This document shows positions 1 through 5,373 of a stretch of 8,507 bases of DNA, piece after piece (the stretch's first letter is position 1; each line of letters opens with the position of its first letter). A program made the translations under genes and the position numbers. The stretch lies in NCBI GenBank assembly GCA_002470605.1, contig DKND01000049.1:1482-9988 (forward strand). The letters run 5' to 3'. Below the pieces are notes generated by a model that saw only the letters and a program-made list of their open reading frames with translations, was not told where the DNA came from and did no database searches. This DNA comes from Opitutia bacterium UBA7397. GTDB lineage: Bacteria; Verrucomicrobiota; Verrucomicrobiia; Opitutales; UBA953.

Positions 1-15
1 ATAGGACATATCTTT

Positions 16-44
16 GCCCCAAAGGTTGCCAACCCGAAAGGGGC
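16..44. other. Nested hairpin near the left edge
   Basis: An outer pair GCCCC (16-20) / GGGGC (40-44) encloses an inner pair GGTT (24-27) / AACC (31-34) with a three-base loop. No T-run follows, so it is not a standard intrinsic terminator. It could be the end of an upstream transcript or a 5' UTR structure of the lactonase gene. The base pairing is directly visible; any function is a guess. The rest of 45-150 shows no convincing promoter and no gene. Confidence 0.25.
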
Positions 45-137
45 GGGATATCTCCCAAGAAAGGCAATTATCGGAATCTTGGCTTCCGCGCCCCAAGCTT
101 ACGTCGCGCCTTAACTTATTCGGCTCGGGCTCCTTCA

Positions 138-143
138 AGGGAG
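138..143 (+). promoter_or_regulatory. Shine-Dalgarno-like AGGGAG before a short upstream ORF
   Basis: AGGGAG lies 7 nt upstream of a GTG at 151. It is the best Shine-Dalgarno match I found in front of any plus-strand start in the window. It serves the short ORF 151-228, not the lactonase start at 225, which is too far downstream to use it directly. Confidence 0.35.
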
Positions 144-150
144 AGTGGAA

Positions 151-228
151 GTGAATTCATACCCTCACGGCACGTGCGGAGTCTTGCGTCTAGCCAGCCG
201 AAGGGTTCAATTCTCCTCACACCTATGA
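151..228 (+). CDS. Possible 25-aa leader ORF overlapping the lactonase start
   Basis: GTG at 151 opens 25 codons ending in TGA at 226-228. That stop overlaps the ATG of the SMP-30 gene as ATGA (225-228), the classic geometry for translational coupling. The ORF is preceded by a good Shine-Dalgarno sequence at correct spacing, while the lactonase ATG has none. The predicted peptide (starting MNSYPHGTCGVL) has no recognisable domain and no run of one amino acid that would suggest an attenuation leader. It may be a coupling ORF that delivers ribosomes to the lactonase, or simple chance in a short stretch. The geometry is observed; function is inference. Confidence 0.25.
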   Translation: MNSYPHGTCGVLRLASRRVQFSSHL

Positions 229-1193
229 AGGCCGCCCTGCTTCTTGCACTCTTATCTTTTTCTCTGTCCGCGGCTGATCAGCCCAAGGTTGCCCATCGCT
301 TCGCCATCGACCGGACGGTAAAGCCCGCGATGGATGAACTGATCGCCGCTGACGCCAAGGTCGAGATCTTGGCTACGGGGTTCACCTGGTCAGAAGGGCC
401 CGTATGGTTTCAAAATAAACTTATCTTTTCGGATGTTCCTAATAACACGGCTTTCGCTTGGCGTCCAGGAGCCCAGGGGGAAGAAGTTTTTCTGAAGCCC
501 AGCGGCACCTCGGAACCATCCGGCCGGCAGGGCTCGAACGGCTTGGCGGTCGACCTTAAAGGCAACTTATTGCTCTGCCAGCACGGTGATCGCTGCGTGG
601 CACAACTTTTGCCCGACAAGAAATTCAAGAAACTCGCCACCAATTTCGAAGGGAGTCGTTTTAATAGTCCGAATGACTTGTGTGTCGCCAAAGACGGAGC
701 GATTTATTTTACCGACCCGCCCTATGGCTTGGGCGATGAAACCGCTGAACTCGACTTCCACGGCATTTTTAAACTATCGCCTGATGGCTCGGTTTCCTTG
801 GTCTCCAAGGAGGTCAAGTGGCCTAATGGTATCGCGTTGAGCCTCGATCAGAAGACCCTTTATATCGCTATTTCCGATCCGAATGACACTCGGATTGCGG
901 CTTGTGATCTCAATGGTGCACATTTACGCGACATTTTTAAGGCCTCGTCTTTGAAGGGTGCTAATCGTCCGGGAAATTGCGACGGATTGAAGCTCGACGA
1001 AAAAGGAAATATTTGGGCGACAGGCCCTGGTGGCGTCCTGATCTTATCTCCGGAAGGTAAGCACCTCGGCACGATCATGACTGGTCAGCCAACGGCCAAC
1101 CTCGCCTGGGGAGCCGATGGCCACACGCTTTTCATTACTTCGAACAAGAACCTTTTGAGTATTCAGACGAAGGTTAAAGGTGCGGGATTCTGA
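225..1193 (+). CDS. Exported SMP-30/gluconolactonase-family protein
   Basis: A 322-residue six-bladed beta-propeller of the SMP-30/gluconolactonase/LRE family, which typically hydrolyses aldonolactones to aldonic acids using one divalent metal. The four family metal ligands are recognisable: E57 in WSEGPVW, N150 in RFNSPND, N201 in WPNGIAL and D253 in NCDGLKLD. YFTDPPYGL near 161-169 is a further hallmark. Residues 1-17 form a signal peptide (Lys2, a Leu/Ala-rich core, cleavage near SLSAA), so the enzyme probably acts outside the cytoplasm. ATG 225 is preferred over an in-frame GTG at 174 because the signal peptide begins exactly there. No Shine-Dalgarno sequence precedes it. Length is normal for the family. 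The downstream transport and dehydrogenase operon suggests a sugar-acid role. Substrate is unproven: relatives include lactonases with other substrates. Confidence 0.88.
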   Translation: MKAALLLALLSFSLSAADQPKVAHRFAIDRTVKPAMDELIAADAKVEILATGFTWSEGPVWFQNKLIFSDVPNNTAFAWRPGAQGEEVFLKPSGTSEPSGRQGSNGLAVDLKGNLLLCQHGDRCVAQLLPDKKFKKLATNFEGSRFNSPNDLCVAKDGAIYFTDPPYGLGDETAELDFHGIFKLSPDGSVSLVSKEVKWPNGIALSLDQKTLYIAISDPNDTRIAACDLNGAHLRDIFKASSLKGANRPGNCDGLKLDEKGNIWATGPGGVLILSPEGKHLGTIMTGQPTANLAWGADGHTLFITSNKNLLSIQTKVKGAGF

Positions 1194-1214
1194 CCGGCGG
1201 CTGAAGGCCGTCGG
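1194..1214 (+). terminator. Strong hairpin immediately after the lactonase stop
   Basis: The first base after the stop codon begins an 8-bp stem: CCGGCGGC (1194-1201) pairs with GCCGTCGG (1207-1214), including one G-T wobble, around a five-base loop. The following bases contain no proper T-tract, only a weak TATTTAATT near 1224-1232. It may terminate or protect the 3' end of the lactonase message. It lacks the GTAG tag and the loop of the REP units that follow, so it appears unrelated to them. Confidence 0.4.
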
Positions 1215-1235
1215 AGGGGCAGGTATTTAATTCTG

Positions 1236-1256
1236 GTAGGGCTGGCCGATTCAGCC
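1236..1256 (+). repeat. REP-like unit a (degenerate)
   Basis: GTAG at 1236-1239 is followed directly by GGCTG (1240-1244) and, after a seven-base loop, CAGCC (1252-1256). The outer stem and GTAG match the other units, but the inner stem and CCCT loop have diverged, so this looks like an old copy. Confidence 0.5.
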
Positions 1257-1275
1257 AACCGCGGTTAAGATAAGT

Positions 1276-1293
1276 CTGACCACCCTTGGTCAG
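1276..1293 (+). repeat. REP-like unit b (lacks GTAG)
   Basis: CTGACCA (1276-1282), loop CCCT, TGGTCAG (1287-1293): a perfect 7-bp stem identical to the core of units c and e. The bases before it (ATAAGT) lack GTAG and one outer base pair is lost, so it may no longer be a substrate. Confidence 0.6.
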
Positions 1294-1317
1294 CCGAAGT
1301 TGGTGGCGCCAGCATAG

Positions 1318-1343
1318 GTAGGGCTGACCACCCTTGGTCAGCC
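1318..1343 (+). repeat. REP unit c, overlapping the RAYT stop codon
   Basis: GTAG (1318-1321) is followed by GGCTGACCA (1322-1330), loop CCCT and TGGTCAGCC (1335-1343), a perfect 9-bp stem. The 3' arm contains the minus-strand TGA stop of the RAYT gene (1338-1340), so the last codons and stop of the transposase lie inside this palindrome. Confidence 0.75.
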
Positions 1344-1805
1344 GTTGTCATCGCCACAAAGGTAAGCAAAGGGCCAATGAGCTTCTGTTTTCACAAGCCC
1401 GGCCCTTATCGGGTTGGCTCGGACATAGGCGGTTTTGGCGCGAAGTTCGCCGGAGGATCGAATCCGGTGGTCGAAAAAGCCTTGCTGCCATTCAATGGCA
1501 TGTCGTTTGGCCAGCATACACTTAAAAGCCTTGATGGTAAGATCGAGGCCGACTGCGTGATTCCACCTAGCAATCAGGTGGATGTGATCCGGCATGACAG
1601 TCAGGCTGAGTAGTTTCAGTCTGCCCGCAGATTCATGGATTAGTTGTGTTTCCATGATTGTCCCGAATACATTGGGGTGGGCCAAGGAGTTGAATCGGCG
1701 TTGGCGGCAGCATATTGTTACGAAGAAAGGGTCGGCGCGATCTACCCAGGCTGGAAGAGAGTGCGGTAAAGTTTTACGTTTCTGGAGTTCTTGCATCGGT
1801 GCCAT
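1338..1805 (-). CDS. REP-associated tyrosine transposase (RAYT, Y1/HUH family)
   Basis: A 155-residue single-domain transposase of the IS200/IS605-like Y1 superfamily, RAYT branch. The HUH-type metal motif is MPDHIHL (71-77, H74 and H76), and the catalytic tyrosine is most likely Y127 in KTAYVRANP, followed by IRAGLV. The WQQGFFDHRIRSS stretch (106-118) is typical of RAYTs. Family members nick single-stranded DNA at REP palindromes using GTAG guide bases. Both catalytic motifs are present and there is no internal stop, so it looks intact. ATG 1805 (or 1796) is chosen: a longer reading to 1913 would translate one REP palindrome and part of another and adds no conserved sequence. A TATTAT box lies at 1839-1844 on the minus strand, without a clear -35 or Shine-Dalgarno sequence. 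RAYTs are generally single-copy and vertically inherited rather than freely mobile. Confidence 0.88.
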   Translation of the reverse strand: MAPMQELQKRKTLPHSLPAWVDRADPFFVTICCRQRRFNSLAHPNVFGTIMETQLIHESAGRLKLLSLTVMPDHIHLIARWNHAVGLDLTIKAFKCMLAKRHAIEWQQGFFDHRIRSSGELRAKTAYVRANPIRAGLVKTEAHWPFAYLCGDDNG

Positions 1806-1860
1806 CACGGCATTTCTGGATGTGGATTTCGATTTGAGATAATACCTAGTGGTTTCCGAC

Positions 1861-1886
1861 GGTTGACCAAGGGTGGTCAACCCTAC
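1861..1886 (-). repeat. REP unit d (inverted orientation)
   Basis: GGTTGACCA (1861-1869), loop AGGG, TGGTCAACC (1874-1882), then CTAC (1883-1886), which is GTAG on the minus strand. The stem is a perfect 9 bp. Relative to units c and e one base pair is changed on both arms (C-G to T-A), which keeps the stem intact. It faces unit e head to head. Confidence 0.72.
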
Positions 1887-1899
1887 CTCGATGCAGCTG

Positions 1900-1925
1900 G
1901 TAGGGCTGACCACCCTTGGTCAGCC
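1900..1925 (+). repeat. REP unit e
   Basis: GTAG (1900-1903), GGCTGACCA (1904-1912), loop CCCT, TGGTCAGCC (1917-1925). This is identical over the whole unit to unit c on the other side of the RAYT gene, suggesting recent copying or gene conversion. With d and f it forms an alternating inverted cluster like the BIMEs of enterobacteria. Confidence 0.75.
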
Positions 1926-1927
1926 GC

Positions 1928-1953
1928 GGCTGAGCGAGGGCGCTCAACCCTAC
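1928..1953 (-). repeat. REP unit f with covarying stem
   Basis: GGCTGAGCG (1928-1936), loop AGGG (1937-1940), CGCTCAACC (1941-1949), then CTAC (1950-1953), i.e. GTAG on the minus strand. The inner stem pairs differ from the other units (GAGCG/CGCTC instead of GACCA/TGGTC) but pairing is kept. The one imperfect pair is a G-T wobble when read on the minus strand. Loop and GTAG tag are unchanged. Confidence 0.62.
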
Positions 1954-1994
1954 CAAGTCTTGCCCTCCCCCCAAAACCCGCCTTCCTTTCCTCC

Positions 1995-3035
1995 GTGAAA
2001 GCCCTCCTGCTGACCGAATACAAAAAGATGTCCTATGTGGACGTGCCCAATCCGCTTTGTGGCTCGGATGATGTTTTGATTCAAGTCCGTGCCTGTGGCA
2101 TCTGTGGCTCAGATATCCATGGGTTCGACGGTTCCACGGGACGTCGGATTCCCCCTTTGGTCATGGGCCATGAAGCCGCGGGCGTCATCACGGGCGTCGG
2201 CGCCCATGTAAAGGGCTTCGCGCTTGGCGATCGCGTGACTTTTGATTCGACGGTGTTCTGCGGCGAATGTGTCCACTGTAAGCGCGGCGACGTCAATCTT
2301 TGCGATAACCGCCAAGTGCTCGGCGTTTCTTGCGGCGATTATCGTCGCCATGGAGCCTTCGCCGAATTCGTCACGGTGCCAGCGCGCATCCTGCATAAAC
2401 TCCCAGCAAATCTCGGGTTTAATGAAGCCGCCATGATCGAAGCTGTCTCGGTGGGCGTTCATGCCGTCCGCCTTACGCCGTGTGCTCCAGGGGATACCGC
2501 CATCGTCGTCGGCACGGGGATGATTGGCTTACTGACTCTTCAGGCCGCGAAGATTGCGGGGTTCGCGCAGGTCATCGCGGTTGACACGGAAGACTCGCGC
2601 CTCGCCGTCGCCCAGGAGCTCGGCGCCACGCACAGTTTCAATCCCAAGACCGGTGGCGACCTCACCGAGTTTGTGAAATCGCTGACGAAAGGGCAGGGCG
2701 CGGATGCGGCCTTCGAATGCGTCGGTCTCAATGCCACGGTGCTTTCCGCGATCCATGCCGTGCGCAAAGGCGGTACGGTGACGCTCGTTGGCAATCTTAC
2801 GCCGAAGACGGAACTGCCTCTGCAGATCGTCGTGACTCGACAGCTGCGTCTCCAAGGATCCTGCGCCTCGGCCGGCGAAATCCCGCGCTGCATCGAGTTG
2901 CTCGCCTCGGGCCAGATCAAGGTCGACAAGATCATCTCGGCCGTCGTCCCGCTCGCCGAGGGCGCCGCTTGGTTCGAAAAACTGCATGCCGGTGCGCCTG
3001 GCGTGATGAAAGTGATTCTCACCCCCCCCGTCTAA
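1995..3035 (+). CDS. Zinc-dependent medium-chain alcohol/polyol dehydrogenase
   Basis: A 346-residue cytoplasmic MDR of the sorbitol/threonine/idonate dehydrogenase type, oxidising a secondary alcohol with NAD(P). Catalytic zinc ligands are C37 (CGICGSDIH), H59-E60 (MGHE) and probably E149 (MIEAVSVG). The structural zinc site is C89, C92, C95 and C103. The Rossmann fold has GTGMIG (173-178) with D197 at the end of the second strand, which favours NAD over NADP. GTG 1995 is chosen because it gives the normal family length and starts at the first beta strand. An in-frame extension upstream to 1791 would translate REP units. No Shine-Dalgarno sequence is visible; the upstream bases are pyrimidine-rich. 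The stop is 9 nt before the SDR gene. By context it could be an L-idonate 5-dehydrogenase analogue, but galactitol-phosphate- or threonine-dehydrogenase-like activity cannot be excluded. A run of eight C lies at 3022-3029, just before the stop. Confidence 0.87.
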   Translation: MKALLLTEYKKMSYVDVPNPLCGSDDVLIQVRACGICGSDIHGFDGSTGRRIPPLVMGHEAAGVITGVGAHVKGFALGDRVTFDSTVFCGECVHCKRGDVNLCDNRQVLGVSCGDYRRHGAFAEFVTVPARILHKLPANLGFNEAAMIEAVSVGVHAVRLTPCAPGDTAIVVGTGMIGLLTLQAAKIAGFAQVIAVDTEDSRLAVAQELGATHSFNPKTGGDLTEFVKSLTKGQGADAAFECVGLNATVLSAIHAVRKGGTVTLVGNLTPKTELPLQIVVTRQLRLQGSCASAGEIPRCIELLASGQIKVDKIISAVVPLAEGAAWFEKLHAGAPGVMKVILTPPV

Positions 3036-3044
3036 TCCCTCGCC

Positions 3045-3836
3045 ATGTCATTCTTTGATCTCACCGGAAAGGTCGCCTTTATCACCGGTACGAGCCGTGG
3101 CTTGGGGCAATATTTCGCGCGTGCGCTCGCCCAGGCGGGCGCCGACATCGCGATGTCGAGTCGCGACGCCTCTAAGTTGAGTGCGTTCCGCAAAGAAATC
3201 GAGGCCCTGGGTCGCCGGACTTGCGGGGTCGATCTCGACGTCCGCGACCACGATAGCATCAAGGCCGCCGTGGCTGCGGTGGAGAAGCAGCTGGGGCGTA
3301 TTGATATTTTAGTTAACAATGCCGGCTGCAACGCCCGTAAACCCGCGCTCGAAGTGACGTGGGAAGATTGGAACCTGGTCCTCGATACTAATTTACGCGG
3401 CACCTTCTTTACGGCGCAGGCGGTCGCTCCAGGAATGATCGCACGCGGTTACGGCCGGATTATCAACATCGGGTCGGTGACATGCGTCGCTGGCTATGCG
3501 GGACTCGCGCCCTATGGCGCCAGTCGCGGAGGCGTGAAGCAACTCACGATGAGTTTGGCGGATGATTGGGGTCGCCACGGGTTGACCGTCAATTGTCTGG
3601 CGCCCGGTTGGTTTAAGACCGCCCAGAACGCGTTGCTCTACGAAAATCGCGAATGGGTGGAATACCTCTGCGATCGCATTCCCCTGAAGCGTCCGGGCGC
3701 GCCGGATGATTTGGCCGGCCCGGTGGTTTTCCTGGCGTCAGAAGAGAGTCGTTACGTTACGGGTCAGACCTTGTTGGTTGACGGGGGCATCAGCACGGGT
3801 GCTACTCGTGCTACGGTCGCCCCGCCGAAATCCTGA
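3045..3836 (+). CDS. SDR-family oxidoreductase, gluconate 5-dehydrogenase-like
   Basis: A 263-residue classical short-chain dehydrogenase; the length fits the FabG/gluconate 5-dehydrogenase (IdnO/Gno) group. Visible motifs are the cofactor loop TGTSRGLG (14-21), NNAG (91-94), N116 of the active-site tetrad, S144 in NIGS and Y157. The motif that should read YxxxK is YGASR (157-161): the catalytic lysine is replaced by Arg161 (codon CGC at 3525-3527). R40 after the second strand (SSR) suggests NADP preference, though this is weak. LVDGG near the C-terminus is typical. ATG 3045 lies 9 nt after the dehydrogenase stop, and the permease starts 4 nt after this gene, so all three are probably co-transcribed. 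In an idn-like pathway it would interconvert 5-ketogluconate and gluconate. Activity with Arg161 is uncertain. Confidence 0.85.
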   Translation: MSFFDLTGKVAFITGTSRGLGQYFARALAQAGADIAMSSRDASKLSAFRKEIEALGRRTCGVDLDVRDHDSIKAAVAAVEKQLGRIDILVNNAGCNARKPALEVTWEDWNLVLDTNLRGTFFTAQAVAPGMIARGYGRIINIGSVTCVAGYAGLAPYGASRGGVKQLTMSLADDWGRHGLTVNCLAPGWFKTAQNALLYENREWVEYLCDRIPLKRPGAPDDLAGPVVFLASEESRYVTGQTLLVDGGISTGATRATVAPPKS

Positions 3837-3840
3837 TTCC

Positions 3841-5178
3841 GTGCTCTACGCTCTTCTTGCCATCGCTGTCCTGGTCCTGTTGGTGACCTGGCTGAAGTTT
3901 AATCCCTTCATCGCCTTACTCATCAGCTCGCTCAGCTTGGGCGCGATGGTCGTCGTCGGGCAGGGAACGTTGACGATGGTCGAAGTCTTGAAAGCGTTCC
4001 AGACGGGCTTCGGAAATACGCTCGCCAGCACGGGCTCAATCATCGTGCTGGGTGTCATCTTCGGAAAATTGCTGGCGGAGTCAGGCGGCGCGGGAGTCTT
4101 GGCGAAACAGTTCATCCGGACGCTCGGCCCTTCGCGCATCGGCCTCTGCATCATCTTGCTCGCGCTCTGCGTGGGGATGACGACTTGGTTCGCTGTCGGT
4201 CTATTGCTGATTTTGCCGATCGTCATCACGCTCGCCAAAGAAACCGGACAACCGTTTCTGCGTCTCGTGTTGCCGCTCTTATCTTTCTTATCCGTGATGC
4301 ATGGCTTGATGCCGCCGCATCCTGGGCCGGTCATCGCGATCGATGCGCTCCATGCCAATATGGGTAAGGTCATCCTCTGGGCTTTCGTCCTGGGGATTCC
4401 GGTCGCCGCGATCGCCGGTCCTTTTTTCGCCAAGCTGGCCGTGAAACGCGTGCAAGTGGCGACGCCGGAGTTCACGCCTTCCGTCAACGCCGGGCAGACG
4501 CTCCCGACCTTTGGCCTGACGCTTTTCACCGTTTTGCTGCCGGTATTATTACTTTTGACGGGGACGTTGGTCGAATTACTTCAAGCTAAGGAAACGCTCT
4601 GGGGAAGGGTGGGGATGTTCGTGGGCAACCCCGTGATCGCCCTGCTTTTATCGGTGCTTTTCGCGATGTGGGCCTTCGGTAAACGTTGCGGGCGTTCGAC
4701 TTCGGAACTGCTAAAATTCTCCGAACAAAGCGTCTCTGGTATCGGGATGACGCTCATCCTGGTCGGCGCCGGGGGCGGCTTCGCGCTCGTGATGCGTACG
4801 GCCGGCGTCGATCAGCAATTAGCGGCCATCGCCGCCGGCGCGGGTTTGCCACTCTTGCTATATGGTTGGCTGGTCTCTGCCTTTATTCGCGTCGCGACGG
4901 GTTCCGCGACGGTTGCGATCACGGTGGCTTCGGGCTTCATCGCACCCGTCTTGGCTGCTCACCCGGGCACCAGTCCGGAGCTCATGGTCATCTCCATCGG
5001 TTGCGGTTCACTCTTTCTCTCGCACCTGAATGACAGCGGTTTCTGGATGGTGAAAGAATGCCTGGGGCTCACGGTTGGGCAGACGTTGCGCACGTGGACG
5101 ATTACCGAAACTTTGATCGGTATCTCTGGCCTCGGTATGGCGATGTTAGCCGAGCGCGTTTTAAAATTTATCGGATAA
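3841..5178 (+). CDS. GntP-family gluconate/sugar-acid permease
   Basis: A 445-residue polytopic inner-membrane carrier of the GntP (gluconate:H+ symporter) family, close to the usual family length. Hydrophobic segments run through the protein from residue 2. Family hallmarks are NPFIALLIS (21-29), GFGNTLASTGSIIVLG (56-71), the MPPHPGP loop (157-163), VATGSATVAI (351-360) and SHLNDSGFWMVKE (394-406). GTG 3841 is chosen because it begins the first membrane helix. An in-frame extension from 3706 would lie inside the SDR gene and adds a charged, non-membrane stretch. It is the last gene of the tight three-gene plus-strand set. Members carry gluconate, L-idonate, fructuronate, glycerate or related acids; which one cannot be read here. 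Importing the product of the exported lactonase would be consistent. Confidence 0.92.
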   Translation: MLYALLAIAVLVLLVTWLKFNPFIALLISSLSLGAMVVVGQGTLTMVEVLKAFQTGFGNTLASTGSIIVLGVIFGKLLAESGGAGVLAKQFIRTLGPSRIGLCIILLALCVGMTTWFAVGLLLILPIVITLAKETGQPFLRLVLPLLSFLSVMHGLMPPHPGPVIAIDALHANMGKVILWAFVLGIPVAAIAGPFFAKLAVKRVQVATPEFTPSVNAGQTLPTFGLTLFTVLLPVLLLLTGTLVELLQAKETLWGRVGMFVGNPVIALLLSVLFAMWAFGKRCGRSTSELLKFSEQSVSGIGMTLILVGAGGGFALVMRTAGVDQQLAAIAAGAGLPLLLYGWLVSAFIRVATGSATVAITVASGFIAPVLAAHPGTSPELMVISIGCGSLFLSHLNDSGFWMVKECLGLTVGQTLRTWTITETLIGISGLGMAMLAERVLKFIG

Positions 5179-5182
5179 ATTG

Positions 5183-5203
5183 CGTCGCCCGACGGTTGGT
5201 TGT
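5183..5203 (+). terminator. Weak hairpin after the permease gene
   Basis: CGTC (5183-5186) and GACG (5191-5194) flank GCCC, followed by GTTGGTTGTT. The stem is short and the tail is only partly T-rich, so this is a poor intrinsic terminator, offered as the best candidate close to the operon end. Confidence 0.2.
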
Positions 5204-5224
5204 TACCCGGTTGCCTTTGAGGCG

Positions 5225-5251
5225 TGATTAATTTTAATCAACCGGACCGGT
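5225..5251. promoter_or_regulatory. Two adjacent palindromes, possible protein-binding sites
   Basis: TGATTA-ATTT-TAATCA (5225-5240) is a perfect inverted repeat, and ACCGG-A-CCGGT (5241-5251) follows with no gap. Perfect symmetry in both, side by side, is compatible with operator sites or a mild transcription-end structure. No regulator gene is nearby to assign them to. Confidence 0.25.
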
Positions 5252-5344
5252 GGAGATCGTCATCAAACGCTCGAATCGAAGGGAGAAATGAAAATTAAGC
5301 CTAATTTAATGATTATTGCCATTCAAATAGACATTATTTGACCA

Positions 5345-5373
5345 TTATCAATCGATAAATCGAACCCGATAAT
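5345..5373 (+). promoter_or_regulatory. Candidate promoter for the PATR gene, overlapping an inverted repeat
   Basis: TTATCA (5345-5350) and GATAAT (5368-5373) are separated by 17 bp, a fair sigma-70-like pair (4/6 and 5/6 matches to consensus). The -35 element is the left arm of TTATC-N4-GATAA (5345-5358), which overlaps a second repeat, TCGAT-AA-ATCGA (5352-5363). This layout would suit a repressor or activator site. It would imply a 5' UTR of roughly 150 nt. AT-rich sequence makes chance matches likely. Confidence 0.25.

Larger units (their letters stand above)
1235..1954. mobile_element. RAYT/REP cassette
   Basis: A 720-bp block made of a RAYT gene (1338-1805, minus strand) bracketed by three REP-like palindromes on the left (1236-1256, 1276-1293, 1318-1343) and three on the right (1861-1886, 1900-1925, 1928-1953). 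Five of the six carry GTAG (or CTAC on the opposite strand) directly beside the stem. The tetranucleotide plus an imperfect palindrome is the known recognition pattern of RAYT proteins in Enterobacteria. The block sits between the lactonase gene and the dehydrogenase operon and contains no other gene. No target-site duplication is evident. I infer a RAYT with its own cognate REP family; the exact insertion boundaries are uncertain. Confidence 0.75.

Noticed and set aside
174..224. GTG start at 174 for the lactonase gene
   Set aside because: It adds 17 residues in front of a clean signal peptide that begins at ATG 225, and has no ribosome binding site.
1806..1913. N-terminal extension of the RAYT to ATG 1913
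   Set aside because: The added residues are translated from REP unit d and part of unit e and show no family conservation; ATG 1805 gives a normal RAYT length.
1235..1954. CRISPR-like array
   Set aside because: The repeats are self-complementary, irregularly spaced, in both orientations and interrupted by a RAYT gene; there are no uniform spacers or cas genes.
1791..1994. N-terminal extension of the medium-chain dehydrogenase to ATG 1791
   Set aside because: It would translate the start of the RAYT gene in antisense and three REP units; GTG 1995 gives the normal family start and length.
3706..3840. N-terminal extension of the permease to ATG 3706
   Set aside because: It overlaps the SDR gene by over 120 bases and adds a basic non-membrane stretch; GTG 3841 begins at the first helix.
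3846..4529. 227-codon minus-strand ORF opposite the permease
   Set aside because: An antisense shadow of a strongly recognised GntP gene, with no recognisable domain of its own.
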